A stretch of DNA of 64,000 nt, taken from positions 372,001-436,000 of the forward strand of contig CAWHFO010000051.1 in assembly GCA_963828215.1 (NCBI GenBank), in the 5' to 3' direction. Below are positions 1 to 9,230 of the stretch, in pieces. The DNA comes from CAVTJL01 sp963828215. GTDB lineage: Bacteria; Pseudomonadota; Alphaproteobacteria; Geminicoccales; Geminicoccaceae. The translations under genes and the position numbers were made by a program. How positions within the stretch are numbered: the first letter of the stretch is position 1; each line of letters begins with the position of its first letter. A model generated the notes under the pieces. The model was not told where the DNA came from and did not search any database. It saw only the letters and a program-made list of their open reading frames with translations.

Positions 1-651
1 GGCGCCGGCAAGTCGACCCTGATCAAGATCATGACCGGAGCCCTTCGCCCGACGGGCGGCCGCCTGTCGATCAAGGGCCAGGAGATCGCGTTCGACGACT
101 GGTCGGTCCGGCGGGCGCACGCGCTCGGCATCGAGACCGTCTATCAGGAGAAGTCGCTGGGCGAGAAGCAGCCGCTGTGGCGCAACTTCTTCGTCGGGCG
201 GCAGATCACCGACCGCTTCGGGTTCATCGACGTCAAGCAGGAGAAGGCGATCGCCGACCAGATCCTGAAGGAGCAGATCGGCTTTCGCGGCGTCGGGATC
301 GGTGCCGAGAGCCCGGTGGCCAAGCTCTCCGGCGGCGAGCGCCAGGGTGTCGCGATCGGCCGCGCCATGCATTTCGAGAAGGACCTGATCGTCCTCGACG
401 AGCCCACGGTGGCGCTGGCCATCAAGGAGGTCCAGAAGGTCCTGGACTTCGTGCGGAACATCAAGAAGCGCGGCAAGGCCTGCGTCTACATCGAGCACAA
501 TCTCGCCCATGTCCACGAGCTCGCCGACCGTCTCGTGATCCTCGACCGCGGCACCATCGTGGCCGAGTTCCGGCAAGGCGAGATTTCCCTCACCGACCTG
601 ACGCGCTATCTGATCGACCTTCAGCACGCCAAGCGCCAGGGCGCCGCCTAG
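1..651 (+). CDS. Sugar-type ABC transporter ATP-binding protein, 5'-truncated by window edge
   Basis: The window opens inside the Walker A motif (GAGKSTLIK), so only the last 216 residues are visible and the true start lies upstream. The protein would hydrolyse ATP at the inner membrane to drive uptake. Other landmarks are a Q-loop (VYQEKSL), the signature LSGGERQ, Walker B (LIVLDEP) and the switch histidine in IEHNLAHV. The sequence style is that of the second ABC domain of ribose/fructose-type (CUT2) importers. The permease and binding protein genes follow on the same strand, which fits one importer operon. The substrate cannot be told from the sequence. Confidence 0.9.
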   Translation, partial: GAGKSTLIKIMTGALRPTGGRLSIKGQEIAFDDWSVRRAHALGIETVYQEKSLGEKQPLWRNFFVGRQITDRFGFIDVKQEKAIADQILKEQIGFRGVGIGAESPVAKLSGGERQGVAIGRAMHFEKDLIVLDEPTVALAIKEVQKVLDFVRNIKKRGKACVYIEHNLAHVHELADRLVILDRGTIVAEFRQGEISLTDLTRYLIDLQHAKRQGAA

Positions 652-788
652 AGGACATCGTCCTTGCGCGGCGACGGGCTCGGCTCCTAGGCTTCGACGC
701 ATCCGAGGGAGGCAAGGGTGGCGCGAAAGCTCGAGACCGGCCGGGGCCGTCGGCTGCCCCGGTGCCGTCGCCGGATCGGCGCCTGCCC

Positions 789-1775
789 ATGACCCGTATC
801 GAGGGCCTGCCGATCATCGTCGTCTTCGTGGCGCTGGTCGGGCTCTTCATGGCGACCGCGCCGGAGGTGTTCCTGAGCCTTCCGATCTACCGCTCGTTCC
901 TGACGACCGTGCCCCCGATTCTCATTCTCGCTCTCGGCCTGACCCTCGTCATCACCGCGGGCGAGATCGACCTCTCCTTCCCGAGCGTCATCGCCTTCTC
1001 CGGGTACCTTCTCTCGTACTGCATGAAGGACTTGAACCAGGCCTGGCTGGCGGTGCCGGCGGCACTGCTCGGCGGCGCCCTGATCGGCTGGATCAACGGC
1101 TTCATCGTCGCGATCATCGGCGTGCCCTCGATCATCGCGACGCTCGCGACCCAGTTCTTCTGGGGCGGCATCACGACCGTGATCTCCGCCGGTGTCTCCT
1201 ATTCCCTTCGGACCGCCGACCAATATCTGGTCTGGCACCTGCTCGTCGGCGACATCGCCTCGATGCCGGTCCAGGCACTCTGGGCCCTGGGCATCGCCGT
1301 GGTGCTCTGGTTCGTCCTGAACCGCCACCGCTTCGGCGAGCATCTCCTCTTCATCGGCGACAATCCGAACGTCGCCCGGGTCGTCGGCATCCAGGTCGAG
1401 CGGGAGAAGATCAAGCTCTTCACCCTCATGGGCGTGCTCGGCGGCTTCGCCGCCTGCATTCTCACCCTGGAGAACAAGAACTTCTTCAACACCCAGGGCC
1501 AGGGGTTCCTGCTCGTGGCCCTGGCCGCGGTCTTCATCGGCGGCACCTCGATCCTCGGCGGCAAGGGCACCATCGTCGGTACCTTCTTCGGGGCCTTCAT
1601 CATCACGATGATCGAGGCGGGCCTGGTCGCCACGGGCATTCAGGGCTTCTGGGTCAGGGCCGTCGAGGGCATCGTCTTCCTCGCCGCCGTCATCTTCCAC
1701 CTCACCATCGACGAGCCGGGCAAGCTCGCCGAGATCCGTCGCCGCCTGCCGCTCCTCCGGCTCAGGCCACCCTGA
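789..1775 (+). CDS. Sugar-type ABC transporter permease
   Basis: A 328-residue, strongly hydrophobic inner-membrane protein with about eight to ten predicted helices. It resembles the RbsC/BPD_transp_2 permeases of CUT2 sugar importers; segments such as LGLTLVITAGEIDLSFPS and AAVFIGGTSILGGKGTIVG are typical of the family. The ATG at 789 was chosen because it immediately precedes the first membrane segment. The frame stays open further upstream, but that part reads as low-quality Arg/Pro/Gly-rich sequence. The gene lies between the ATPase gene (137 bases upstream) and the binding-protein gene (55 bases downstream). Confidence 0.9.
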   Translation: MTRIEGLPIIVVFVALVGLFMATAPEVFLSLPIYRSFLTTVPPILILALGLTLVITAGEIDLSFPSVIAFSGYLLSYCMKDLNQAWLAVPAALLGGALIGWINGFIVAIIGVPSIIATLATQFFWGGITTVISAGVSYSLRTADQYLVWHLLVGDIASMPVQALWALGIAVVLWFVLNRHRFGEHLLFIGDNPNVARVVGIQVEREKIKLFTLMGVLGGFAACILTLENKNFFNTQGQGFLLVALAAVFIGGTSILGGKGTIVGTFFGAFIITMIEAGLVATGIQGFWVRAVEGIVFLAAVIFHLTIDEPGKLAEIRRRLPLLRLRPP

Positions 1776-1830
1776 GCGCGGACGCGGCACCTTTCCAGCC
1801 TTCGAGCAGCAACGACAGGGAGTGTCTTCG

Positions 1831-2829
1831 ATGCGCAAACGGTCGATCGTCGCCACGGCTTCCGCCGTGGTGCTCGTGTCCCTCACTGCCGGCGCCGACG
1901 CGCAGACCACCAAGGGCCCGCTCGGCGAGGGCATGACGATGTACATGCAGATGGGCGGCAATCCCGGCGACGGCGCCACCTGGGCGCGCGAGAACGGCGC
2001 CCTCGATGCCGCCAAGGCCTTCGGCATCAAGCTCATCCAGCAATACTCGGCCTGGCAGCCCGAGACCATGCTCGACCAGTTCCGCGAGGCGATGGCAGCC
2101 AAGCCGACCTGCATCGGCATCATGGGCCATCCCGGCAACGGCGCGTTCGCCGACCTCGTGGCCTCGGCCGAGCAGCAGGGCATCAAGGTCACCTCCGGCA
2201 ACGCGCCGCTGACCGAGCTCTACAAGAAGTACGTGGCCGACGGCTTCGGCTATGCCGGTGTCGATCTCTATTCCGGTGGCGAGCTGACCGCCCAGAAGAT
2301 GATCGAGTACGGTCATCTGAAGGCCGGCGACAAGGCGCTCGAGTACGGTCTGGTCTCGCAGGGCGAGCGCGGCCTCAGCGACAAGGGGCTGAAGGAGACG
2401 CTCGAGAAGGCCGGCCTCAAGGTCGACTATCTCGAGATCAGCCCCGAGGTGAACGCGGACAGCTCGCTGGCCGTCCCGATCCTCACGGCCTATCTCGCCA
2501 AGAACCCGGACGTGAAGGCGATCGGCACGCAGCATGGCGGCGTCACCTCGCAGATTCCCCGCGCCCTCGAGCAGGCCGGCAAGAAGCCGGGCGACGTGAT
2601 CGTCGGCGGCATCGACCTCGCTCCGGCGACGATCGACGGGCTCGAGAAGGGCTGGATCAGCGTCACCCTCGACCAGCAGCTCTATCTTCAGGGCTTTCTG
2701 CCGGTGGCCCAGTGCGTCCTGTCCGCCAAGTACGGTTTCGCCGGCCTCTATGTGAACACCGGCGCCGGGGTCGTGACGCCGGACACCATCAAGACCCTCG
2801 TCCCGCTCATCGAGAAGGGCATCCGCTGA
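1831..2829 (+). CDS. Periplasmic sugar-binding protein of ABC importer
   Basis: A 332-residue periplasmic binding protein of the Peripla_BP_4 type that delivers ligand to the permease encoded just upstream. Residues 1 to about 25 are a signal peptide (MRKRSIV, hydrophobic core, then AGADAQ). The ATG at 1831 is preferred over an in-frame GTG at 1822 because the purine-rich ACAGGGAG ends about eight bases before it. The mature part has the alternating alpha/beta pattern of the family, with segments such as VIVGGIDLAPATIDGLEKG near the C-terminus. The ligand is unknown. A strong hairpin follows the stop codon. Confidence 0.9.
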   Translation: MRKRSIVATASAVVLVSLTAGADAQTTKGPLGEGMTMYMQMGGNPGDGATWARENGALDAAKAFGIKLIQQYSAWQPETMLDQFREAMAAKPTCIGIMGHPGNGAFADLVASAEQQGIKVTSGNAPLTELYKKYVADGFGYAGVDLYSGGELTAQKMIEYGHLKAGDKALEYGLVSQGERGLSDKGLKETLEKAGLKVDYLEISPEVNADSSLAVPILTAYLAKNPDVKAIGTQHGGVTSQIPRALEQAGKKPGDVIVGGIDLAPATIDGLEKGWISVTLDQQLYLQGFLPVAQCVLSAKYGFAGLYVNTGAGVVTPDTIKTLVPLIEKGIR

Positions 2830-2835
2830 CACCCG

Positions 2836-2863
2836 GGGGCCCGGCCTCGTCGGGCCGGGCCCC
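2836..2863 (+). terminator. GC-rich hairpin after the ABC importer operon
   Basis: A perfect 11-base-pair inverted repeat (GGGGCCCGGCC and GGCCGGGCCCC) around a 6-base loop, starting 7 bases after the stop codon of the binding-protein gene. No T-run follows, so it may act as an mRNA 3' stabiliser or a partial terminator rather than a classical intrinsic terminator. Confidence 0.5.
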
Positions 2864-2882
2864 TCCTCCATCGGGATCGCGC

Positions 2883-3744
2883 ATGAAGCTGTATCGCCAC
2901 TTCGAAACCCAGGACGAGCTGGACGCCGCTTACAACCCGACCGTCGTCCGGCCCGACAGCGCCGGCTTCTTCGAGCGCTGGAACACCGCGAGCGAGGAGG
3001 CCTGCAAGAATCCCGCCTGCCGTCTCGGCGTCCGCTACGGCCCGACCCGTGCCGAGCATCTCGACATCTTTCCTGCCGGCGAGGGCGCTCCAGTCCATAT
3101 CTTCGTGCATGGCGGCTACTGGCGCCGGTTCAGCGCCCGTGAGCACGACTTCCTGGCGCCGTCCTTCGTCGACGACGGGATCGCCTTCGTCAGCGTCAAC
3201 TACGCGCTCTGCCCCGAGGTGACGATCGACGAGATCGTCAGGCAGGTCCGGGCCGCGGTCGCCTGGACCCACGGCCATGCGGAGGAGTTCGGCGGCGATC
3301 GACGACGCATCACGATCTCCGGGCACTCGGCCGGCGGTCACCTCGTCGCCACGACTCTCTCGACCGACTGGGTCGGTGGCTACGATCTGCCGGCGGACAT
3401 CCTCAAGGGCGGGCTCGCCATCAGCGGGCTCTTCGACCTCGCCCCCTTCCCCTATACCTTCCTCCAGCCCCGCCTGCAGCTGACCTTGGAGCAGGTGCGC
3501 CGCAACAGCCCGATCCTCCACGTCCCGGCATGGCCCGCATGCCCGCTCGTCCTCGCCGTCGGCGGCCGCGAGCAGGACGAGTTCAAGCGTCAATCCACCG
3601 ACTATCTCGCGGCGTGGCGCGGCCAGGGTCACGAGGGCCGCTGTCTCGAGCTGGCCGGCCACGACCACTTCACCGTGCTGGACGAGCTCACAGCGCTCGG
3701 GCAGCGAGCTGCGCGAGGCCGCGCTCGGGCTGATCCGAAGCTGA
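2883..3744 (+). CDS. Alpha/beta hydrolase (kynurenine formamidase-like), frameshifted near its end
   Basis: Cytoplasmic serine hydrolase of the BD-FAE/kynurenine formamidase group, about 286 residues. The oxyanion motif HGGYW and the nucleophile elbow GHSAGG are both present, with a late histidine in GHDHFT. After VLDEL the open frame goes out of register. Removing one G from the GGG at 3699-3701 restores a natural C-terminus (SELREAALGLIRS, stop at 3742-3744). As written, the frame reads straight through into the downstream VOC gene and makes a false fusion. The natural substrate is unknown; the location after a sugar-type importer gives only a weak hint. Confidence 0.8.
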
Positions 3745-3860
3745 CAGCGCCCGTCCGTGCACGATGGCGAGCCGACGGGGCGACGACTCAGCCGGCTCTC
3801 AGCCTTCCTGACAGAGCGCTGAGGCCGGCTGGCCGCGCCAGACCGCCGGAGGGCATCCCG

Positions 3861-4388
3861 ATGAAACCCATCGACCGTGTGCTCGAGACCGTTCTCTACG
3901 TCGACGATCTGGAGGCTGCGGAGCGGTTCTACGGCGGCGTGCTGGGGCTCGAGCTCGACAGCCGCAAGCCGGGGCTGTTCTGCTTCTTTCGGATCGGCGA
4001 GGGGATGCTGCTGCTCTTCGACCCCGTGGCCTCGGGGGCCAATGCCGGCATCCCGCCGCACGGCGCGCGTGGCCCCGGTCACGTCTGCTTCGCCCTGCCC
4101 GAGGCGGCGCTCGACGCCTGGAAGCGGGCGCTCCTGGATCGAGGCGTCGCTATCGAGGCCGAGCAGCGATGGCCGCGCGGCGGGCGCTCGTTCTACTTTC
4201 GCGATCCGGCTGGAAACAGCCTGGAGCTGGCGACGCCGCGGATCTGGGGGCTGCCCGATCCACCAGACACCGCTCGGATCAGGGGCGCCAGGCCTCGTAG
4301 TCCCCCGTCGCCGGGTCCCGATGGCCGCCCCGCCGCTCGTGGCCGGGCGGGACATAGGCCTGCGAGCGTGCCCGACAGATTCGGCTGA
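3861..4388 (+). CDS. VOC family (glyoxalase/bleomycin-resistance fold) protein
   Basis: One VOC domain of about 130 residues begins at the ATG at 3861 (MKPIDRVLETVLYVDDLEAAE) and ends around SFYFRDPAGNSLELATP. It has the paired beta-alpha-beta-beta-beta modules and the metal-site pattern (late glutamate in NSLELA) of small metal-dependent lyases and dioxygenase-like proteins. The remaining tail of about 45 residues is Pro/Arg-rich and overlaps the NDUFA12 gene on the other strand. The true stop is therefore probably earlier and hidden by another base error. Function beyond the fold cannot be stated. Confidence 0.75.
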   Translation: MKPIDRVLETVLYVDDLEAAERFYGGVLGLELDSRKPGLFCFFRIGEGMLLLFDPVASGANAGIPPHGARGPGHVCFALPEAALDAWKRALLDRGVAIEAEQRWPRGGRSFYFRDPAGNSLELATPRIWGLPDPPDTARIRGARPRSPPSPGPDGRPAARGRAGHRPASVPDRFG

Positions 4389-4660
4389 TGAGGCTTCTCC
4401 CAGCGCCGCTCGACGAGCGGCTCCTCGCTGGGCGTCTTCTCGCGGTTGTGGTGCAGCCAGGCGTTCCAGCCGGCCGGCACCATGCTGGCCTCGATCTCGC
4501 CCCGGCTCGCATAGAGGACCCAGCGCCGCTCCGACCGCCAATCGGCACCCCGCCGCTGCCGATAATAGACGTTGCCGAGCTCGTCCTCGCCGGCCCGGGC
4601 ACCCGAGCGGCGGGTCAAGAGCATGGTGCCGAGCGCATTGTCGCGCAGCCACTTGAGCAA
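4279..4660 (-). CDS. NDUFA12 (17.2 kDa) accessory subunit of NADH:ubiquinone oxidoreductase, frameshifted
   Basis: Homologue of the complex I accessory subunit NDUFA12, typical of alphaproteobacteria and mitochondria. The N-terminal part carries the family features: GTMLLTRRSG, DELGNVYY, WVLYASRGEIEASMVP, WNAWLHHN and WEKPHQPNLSGT. The frame then slips. With one base removed around 4363-4368 it continues as SQAYVPPGHERRGG and ends with TGDYEAWRP at a stop at 4279-4281, giving about 126 residues, the usual family length. It probably sits at the matrix-side arm of complex I and helps assembly. The gene converges on the VOC gene. Confidence 0.85.
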
Positions 4661-4771
4661 GGGAGCCTCCAGAAAGCCGCCCGCGGAAGACGCGCGGGAC
4701 TATGGCCGAGCCGTCCCGGAAAATCCAGCCGCGCAGCATTCCGCTACCTCGGGGACGGGGGCGGGACAGTC

Positions 4772-4843
4772 TGTGGAGAACCCGGAGCAGTGAGCCACGA
4801 TCCAGTCACTGACAGCGGCCGGCGGGACCTTCGGTTATCCACA
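4772..4843. promoter_or_regulatory. DnaA-box-like pair upstream of nrdJ
   Basis: An exact DnaA-box consensus TTATCCACA lies at 4835-4843. A one-mismatch copy in the opposite orientation (TGTGGAGAA) lies at 4772-4780. Both are in the otherwise unassigned 4661-5076 region between NDUFA12 and the nrdJ promoter. DnaA control of ribonucleotide reductase genes is known in other bacteria; binding here is inference. Confidence 0.45.
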
Positions 4844-5060
4844 GGCTGTGCAAGCACGCGGAGAAAGAACGAATAGGGATCTGAGCTGTCCCTCCAGGTC
4901 AGCTGAGACTGATGCGCAGAGGCGACACCTCAGCGGCAATCGCGGCTGCCGCCGGCGTCGGCCCCCGAGCGGGCCGGGCGGCGCAGCCCGGAAAGCCGCT
5001 CTCCGCCCGCGCTTCCTGGTGCGGGCCGCCTAGGCGCGCGGCAGAGGGACGAGGTTCCGG

Positions 5061-5108
5061 GTCCCGCATTTTGTGGTTGGCCTGCGAGCAGGACGCTATA
5101 TATTGATC
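5061..5108 (+). promoter_or_regulatory. nrdJ promoter with NrdR-like boxes
   Basis: The 16-mer at 5093-5108 (ACGCTATATATTGATC) matches 12 of 16 positions of the NrdR-box consensus ACACWATATATWGTGT and all ten core positions. A weaker copy with the GTG half at 5061-5076 lies 32 bases upstream, about three helical turns, as expected for tandem NrdR sites. A sigma-70-like promoter overlaps: TTGGCC at 5077-5082, a 16-base spacer and TATATT at 5099-5104. NrdR bound here would cover the -10 element and repress nrdJ. The predicted transcript starts near 5111. Confidence 0.6.
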
Positions 5109-5116
5109 AGGTGCAG

Positions 5117-5188
5117 CGGCGTCGGCATGGGGCGAGCTGCGGCATCGGCCGAGGCGAAAGCCGGAAACCGTTGTCGCGCCCGACGCCG
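5117..5188 (+). promoter_or_regulatory. Structured leader RNA of nrdJ (candidate cis-regulatory element)
   Basis: A perfect 9-base-pair stem (CGGCGTCGG at 5117-5125 with CCGACGCCG at 5180-5188) closes an element that begins right after the predicted transcript start. Inside are complementary GCGA/TCGC and CGG/CCG segments and a GGC-GAAA-GCC tetraloop hairpin at 5153-5162. The usual cobalamin-riboswitch landmarks, including the B12 box, are not visible. A conserved RNA element upstream of nrdJ genes has, as I recall, been described computationally; whether this is an example cannot be decided here. Confidence 0.45.
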
Positions 5189-5329
5189 GAAAGTAGACTG
5201 AGCGACGATAAGGGTGAGACTCACCTGAGCCTGATGGCGAAGGTTGAGGATAATCATCCTGTCATTGCCCAATGGTTTCCGTTGACGAACAACTCAAGAA
5301 CATTCTACCCTGTGGCCTGGAGGAGAATG

Positions 5330-8300
5330 ATGGCGCTCAGAATGACGCGGAGGTTTACGCGAGAGGGTGAGTCACCCTACGCGTCGATTCCGTTCCGCGT
5401 GGCGAGCAGCGAGATCCGCAATCCCGACGGGTCGGTGGTGTTCCGTCTCGAGCGGGCGGAGGTGCCCGCCGCCTGGTCGCAGGTGGCGGTCGATGTCCTC
5501 GCCCAGAAATATCTCCGGAAGGCCGGCATTCCGGCGCGGCTGCGGCCGGTGCGGGAGAAGGGCGTGCCGTCCTGGCTGGCGCGGCGCGTGCCCGACGAGA
5601 AGGCGCTGGCCGACCTCCCCGAGGACGAGCGGCAGGGCGGCGAGACCGATGCCCAGCAGGTTTTCGACCGGCTGGCCGGGACCTGGACCTACTGGGGCTG
5701 GAAGAGCGGCTATTTCGCGTCCGAGGGCGACGCCCGGGCCTTCATGGACGAGCTTCGCTACATGCTGGCCAAGCAGATGGCCGCGCCGAACTCGCCGCAG
5801 TGGTTCAATACCGGGCTGCACTGGGCCTACGGCATCGACGGCCCCGCCCAGGGGCATTTCCACGTCGACGAGACGACCGGAGAGGTGAGAGCCTCGACCT
5901 CGGCCTACGAGCGGCCCCAGCCCCACGCCTGCTTCATCCAGAGCATCGCCGACGATCTCGTCAACGAGGGCGGGATCATGGACCTCTGGGTCCGGGAGGC
6001 GCGGCTCTTCAAGTACGGCTCGGGCACCGGCACGAACTTCTCGGCCCTGCGCGGCGACGGCGAGCGGCTGTCCGGCGGCGGCCGATCCTCGGGGCTGATG
6101 AGCTTCCTCAAGATCGGCGACCGGGCCGCCGGGGCGATCAAGTCCGGCGGCACGACGCGGCGCGCCGCGAAGATGGTGATCGTCGACATCGATCATCCCG
6201 ACATCGAGGCGTTCATCGACTGGAAGGTGGTCGAGGAGCAGAAGGTCGCAGCGCTGGTCGCCGGCTCGAAGCTGCTGAGACGGCACGCCCAGGCGATCAT
6301 GACCGCCTGCCACGAGTTCGGGCATCGCCGGTGCCGCCCGCTTCGACCCGGCGCAGAACACGGCGCTGCGCATGGCGGTCCGCGAGGCGCGCCGGGCGAT
6401 GCTGCCGGATGGTGCCATCCAGCAGGTCCTCCTCTACGCCAGCCAGGGCTACGAGAGCATCGAGATCCCGGTCTACGACACCGACTGGGACAGCGACGCC
6501 TATATCACGGTAGCCGGGCAGAACTCGAACAACACGGTGCGGGTCACCGACGAGTTCATGCGGGCGGTGGCCGAGGACCGGGACTGGCAGCTGTTCCGCC
6601 GCACCGACGGCAAGCCCAAGACGACGCTGAAGGCCCGGCAGCTCTGGGATCGGGTCGCTTTCGCCGCCTGGGCCAGCGCCGATCCGGGGCTGCAATACGA
6701 TACGACCATCAACGACTGGCACACCTGCCCGAGCGCGGGGCGCATCAACGCCTCGAATCCGTGCTCGGAGTACATGTTCCTCGACGACACGGCCTGCAAC
6801 CTCGCCTCCCTGAACCTCATGGCGTTCCGGAACGAGGACGGCAGCTTCGCGATCGACGGTTTCGTTCATGCCGTCCGCCTGTGGACGATCGTTCTCGAGA
6901 TCTCGGTGCTGATGGCGCAGTTCCCGGCCAAGAAGATCGCCGAGCTGTCCTGGCGGTACCGGACCCTCGGCCTGGGCTACGCCAATCTCGGCGGCCTCCT
7001 CATGGCCTCGGGGCTCGGTTACGACAGCGAGGCCGGCCGCGCCTATGGCGGCGCCATCACCGCGCTCATGACCGGCGTCTCGTACAAGGTCTCGGCGGAG
7101 ATGGCCGAGGCGCTGGCCCCGTTCCCGGGCTATGCCGAGAACCGCGAGGCGGTTCTGCGCGTGCTTCGCAACCACCGGCGGGCCGCCTGGAGCGAGACGA
7201 CCGGCTATGAGGGTCTGGGCACCCTGCCCGTGCCGCTCGATGCCGAGAGCTGCCCGGATGGCCGGCTCGTCGCGGCCGCCCGGCAGGCCTGGGACGAGGC
7301 GACGGCCGCCGCCGAGCGGCACGGCGTGCGCAACGCCCAGGTGTCGGTGATAGCGCCGACCGGGACCATCGGCCTCGTCATGGACTGCGACACCACCGGG
7401 ATCGAGCCCGACTTCGCGCTGGTCAAGTTCAAGAAGCTCGCGGGCGGCGGCTTCTTCAAGATCATCAACCGCGTGGTCCCGAAGGCGCTCGAGACGCTCG
7501 GCTACGGCAAGGCCGAGATCGACGCGATCATCCGGTACGCCGTCGGAACCGGCTCGCTCGAGGGTGCGCCGTTCGTGAACCACGAGACCCTCCGGTCGCG
7601 CGGCTTCGACGACGAGGCGCTGGCACGGCTCGAGGCGGCCCTCCCGACCTCGTTCGACATCAAATACGCGTTCAACCGGTTCACGCTGGGCGAGGCATTC
7701 TGCCGGGAGAGGTTGGGCCTGAGCCTGGCCCAGCTCGACGAGCCGAGCTTCGAGATGTTGCGGGCCCTCGGCTTCGCGAGGGAGCAGATCGAGGCCGCCA
7801 ACAACTATTGCTGCGGCACCATGACGGTCGAGGGGGCGCCGCATCTCAAGGCCGAGCATCTGCCGGTCTTCGATTGCGCCAACCCATGCGGTCGGACCGG
7901 CAAGCGCTTCCTCAGCGCGTCCTCCCACATCCGGATGATGGCCGCCGCCCAGCCCTTCATCAGCGGCGCCATCAGCAAGACGATCAACATGCCGGCCCGG
8001 GCGACGGTCCAGGACTGCCAGGACGCGTACAAGGAGGGCTGGCGCCTCGGCCTCAAGGCCCTGGCCCTCTACCGCGACGGCTCGAAGCTCTCCCAGCCGC
8101 TGGCGTCCATGCTCGCCGCCGTCGACGACGACGAGGGCCTGGACGAGAAGCCGCGGACCCAGAAGGTGGTCGAGGTCGCCGAGCGCATCGTCGAGCGCTG
8201 GATCAACGAGCGCCGCAGGCTGCCCTCGCGCCGCAAGGGCTACACCCAGAAAGCCGTGGTCGGCGGTCACAAGGTGTATCTGCGGACCGGCGAGTACGAG

Positions 8301-8925
8301 GATGGCGCGCTCGGCGAGATCTTCATCGACATGCACAAGGAAGGTGCCGCCTTCCGCTCGCTGATGAACAGCTTCGCGATCGCGATCTCGATCGGCCTCC
8401 AATATGGCGTGCCGCTCGAGGAGTTCGTCGAGGCCTTCTCCTACACGCGCTTCGAGCCGTCGGGCGTCGTCAGCGGCAACGACACCATCAAGATGGCGAC
8501 CTCGGTGCTCGACTACATCTTCCGCGAGCTCGCCATCTCCTACCTCGGACGCACCGATCTCGCCAATGTGGAGCCTGCCGAGCTGCGTCACGACGCGCTC
8601 GGCGGCGGCACCAAGGAAGGCGATCTCGGTCGCGAGGTGGCGCAGCTGGCCTCGTCCGGCTTCGTCCGCGGCAATCTCCGCCTGCTCGCGGGCGGCGGTG
8701 GCCACGATGCGTCCGAACTCGACCAGATATGGCTCGACCGTGGGGGCGGCGGCGGTCGCCGACCTCGCGGCGCGCCATGCGAGCAGCCGCGCCGAGCAGG
8801 TGCAGATCGCCCGCCTCAAGGGCTATGTCGGCGATCCCTGCCCGGCCTGCGGCAACTTCACGCTGGTGCGGAACGGCACCTGCCTGAAATGCGACTCCTG
8901 CGGCTCAACCACAGGTTGTAGCTAG
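5330..8925 (+). CDS. nrdJ: Vitamin B12-dependent (class II) ribonucleoside-diphosphate reductase, two frameshifts
   Basis: Reduces ribonucleotides to deoxyribonucleotides using adenosylcobalamin, with no need for oxygen. Family landmarks are FNTGLHWAYGI, FKYGSGTGTNFS, NPCSEY with TACNLASLNL, and APTGTIG near the phosphate site. The C-terminal zinc ribbon is CPACGNF then CLKCDSCG. Three frames must be joined: an extra G in GGG at 6320-6322 and another in the G-run at 8742-8746. Corrected length is about 1197 residues, normal for proteobacterial NrdJ. The start ATG at 5330 (or 5327) follows GGAGGAGA. Expression is probably under NrdR and possibly DnaA control. Confidence 0.9.
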
Positions 8926-8934
8926 GGAGCGCAT

Positions 8935-9018
8935 AGCGTCCCGTTGGGCAAGCGGGGCGTTTCTTTCCTTGTATTCTCCTCCATGATTGGGCCCGGGGCA
9001 CGTCCCCGGGCCTCTTTT
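8935..9018 (+). terminator. Terminator region after nrdJ (two hairpins)
   Basis: The second and stronger hairpin pairs GGCCCGGGG (8990-8998) with CCCCGGGCC (9004-9012) around a 5-base loop and is followed by TCTTTT, a good intrinsic terminator. A weaker hairpin around 8938-8960 (GCGTCCCG with CGGGGCGT, two G-U pairs) precedes TTTCTTTCC. Both lie directly downstream of the nrdJ stop codon. Confidence 0.75.
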
Positions 9019-9092
9019 CTCGAGCTCCTGAGTCCGAGGTCATCCGCCCCTCCGTCGGCTGTCGCCACCGGCTCCGACGCGCCATGCGGACG

Positions 9093-9230
9093 TTCTCCAC
9101 ACCCTGTGGAGAAGACGCGCGCCTCAGCTCGCTGCTCAGCGCGGATCACGCATCCCTCACAATGCACACTTATCCACGGCCGATGGCGATCGCCGCGATC
9201 CGATCGGGGCGCACCGCGATCTGTGGAAAA
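9093..9230. promoter_or_regulatory. Cluster of four DnaA-box-like 9-mers between convergent genes
   Basis: TTCTCCACA (9093-9101) and TGTGGAGAA (9105-9113) form a perfect inverted repeat with a 3-base spacer. TTATCCACG follows at 9170-9178 and TGTGGAAAA at 9222-9230. Each differs from the DnaA box TTATCCACA or its complement at one position. The stretch 8926-9417 has no credible gene; it lies between the ends of nrdJ and the L,D-transpeptidase gene, so these are not promoter sites of either. GATC motifs occur between the boxes. Role unknown. Confidence 0.4.

Noticed and set aside
687..4739. Long open frames on the minus strand opposite the ABC importer, hydrolase and VOC genes
   Set aside because: Low-complexity Arg/Asp/Gly-rich translations with no family features; they are frame shadows caused by high GC.
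5109..5326. Classical cobalamin riboswitch upstream of the B12-dependent nrdJ
   Set aside because: The B12 box and the conserved core strings of cobalamin riboswitches are not visible; the leader folds in another way.
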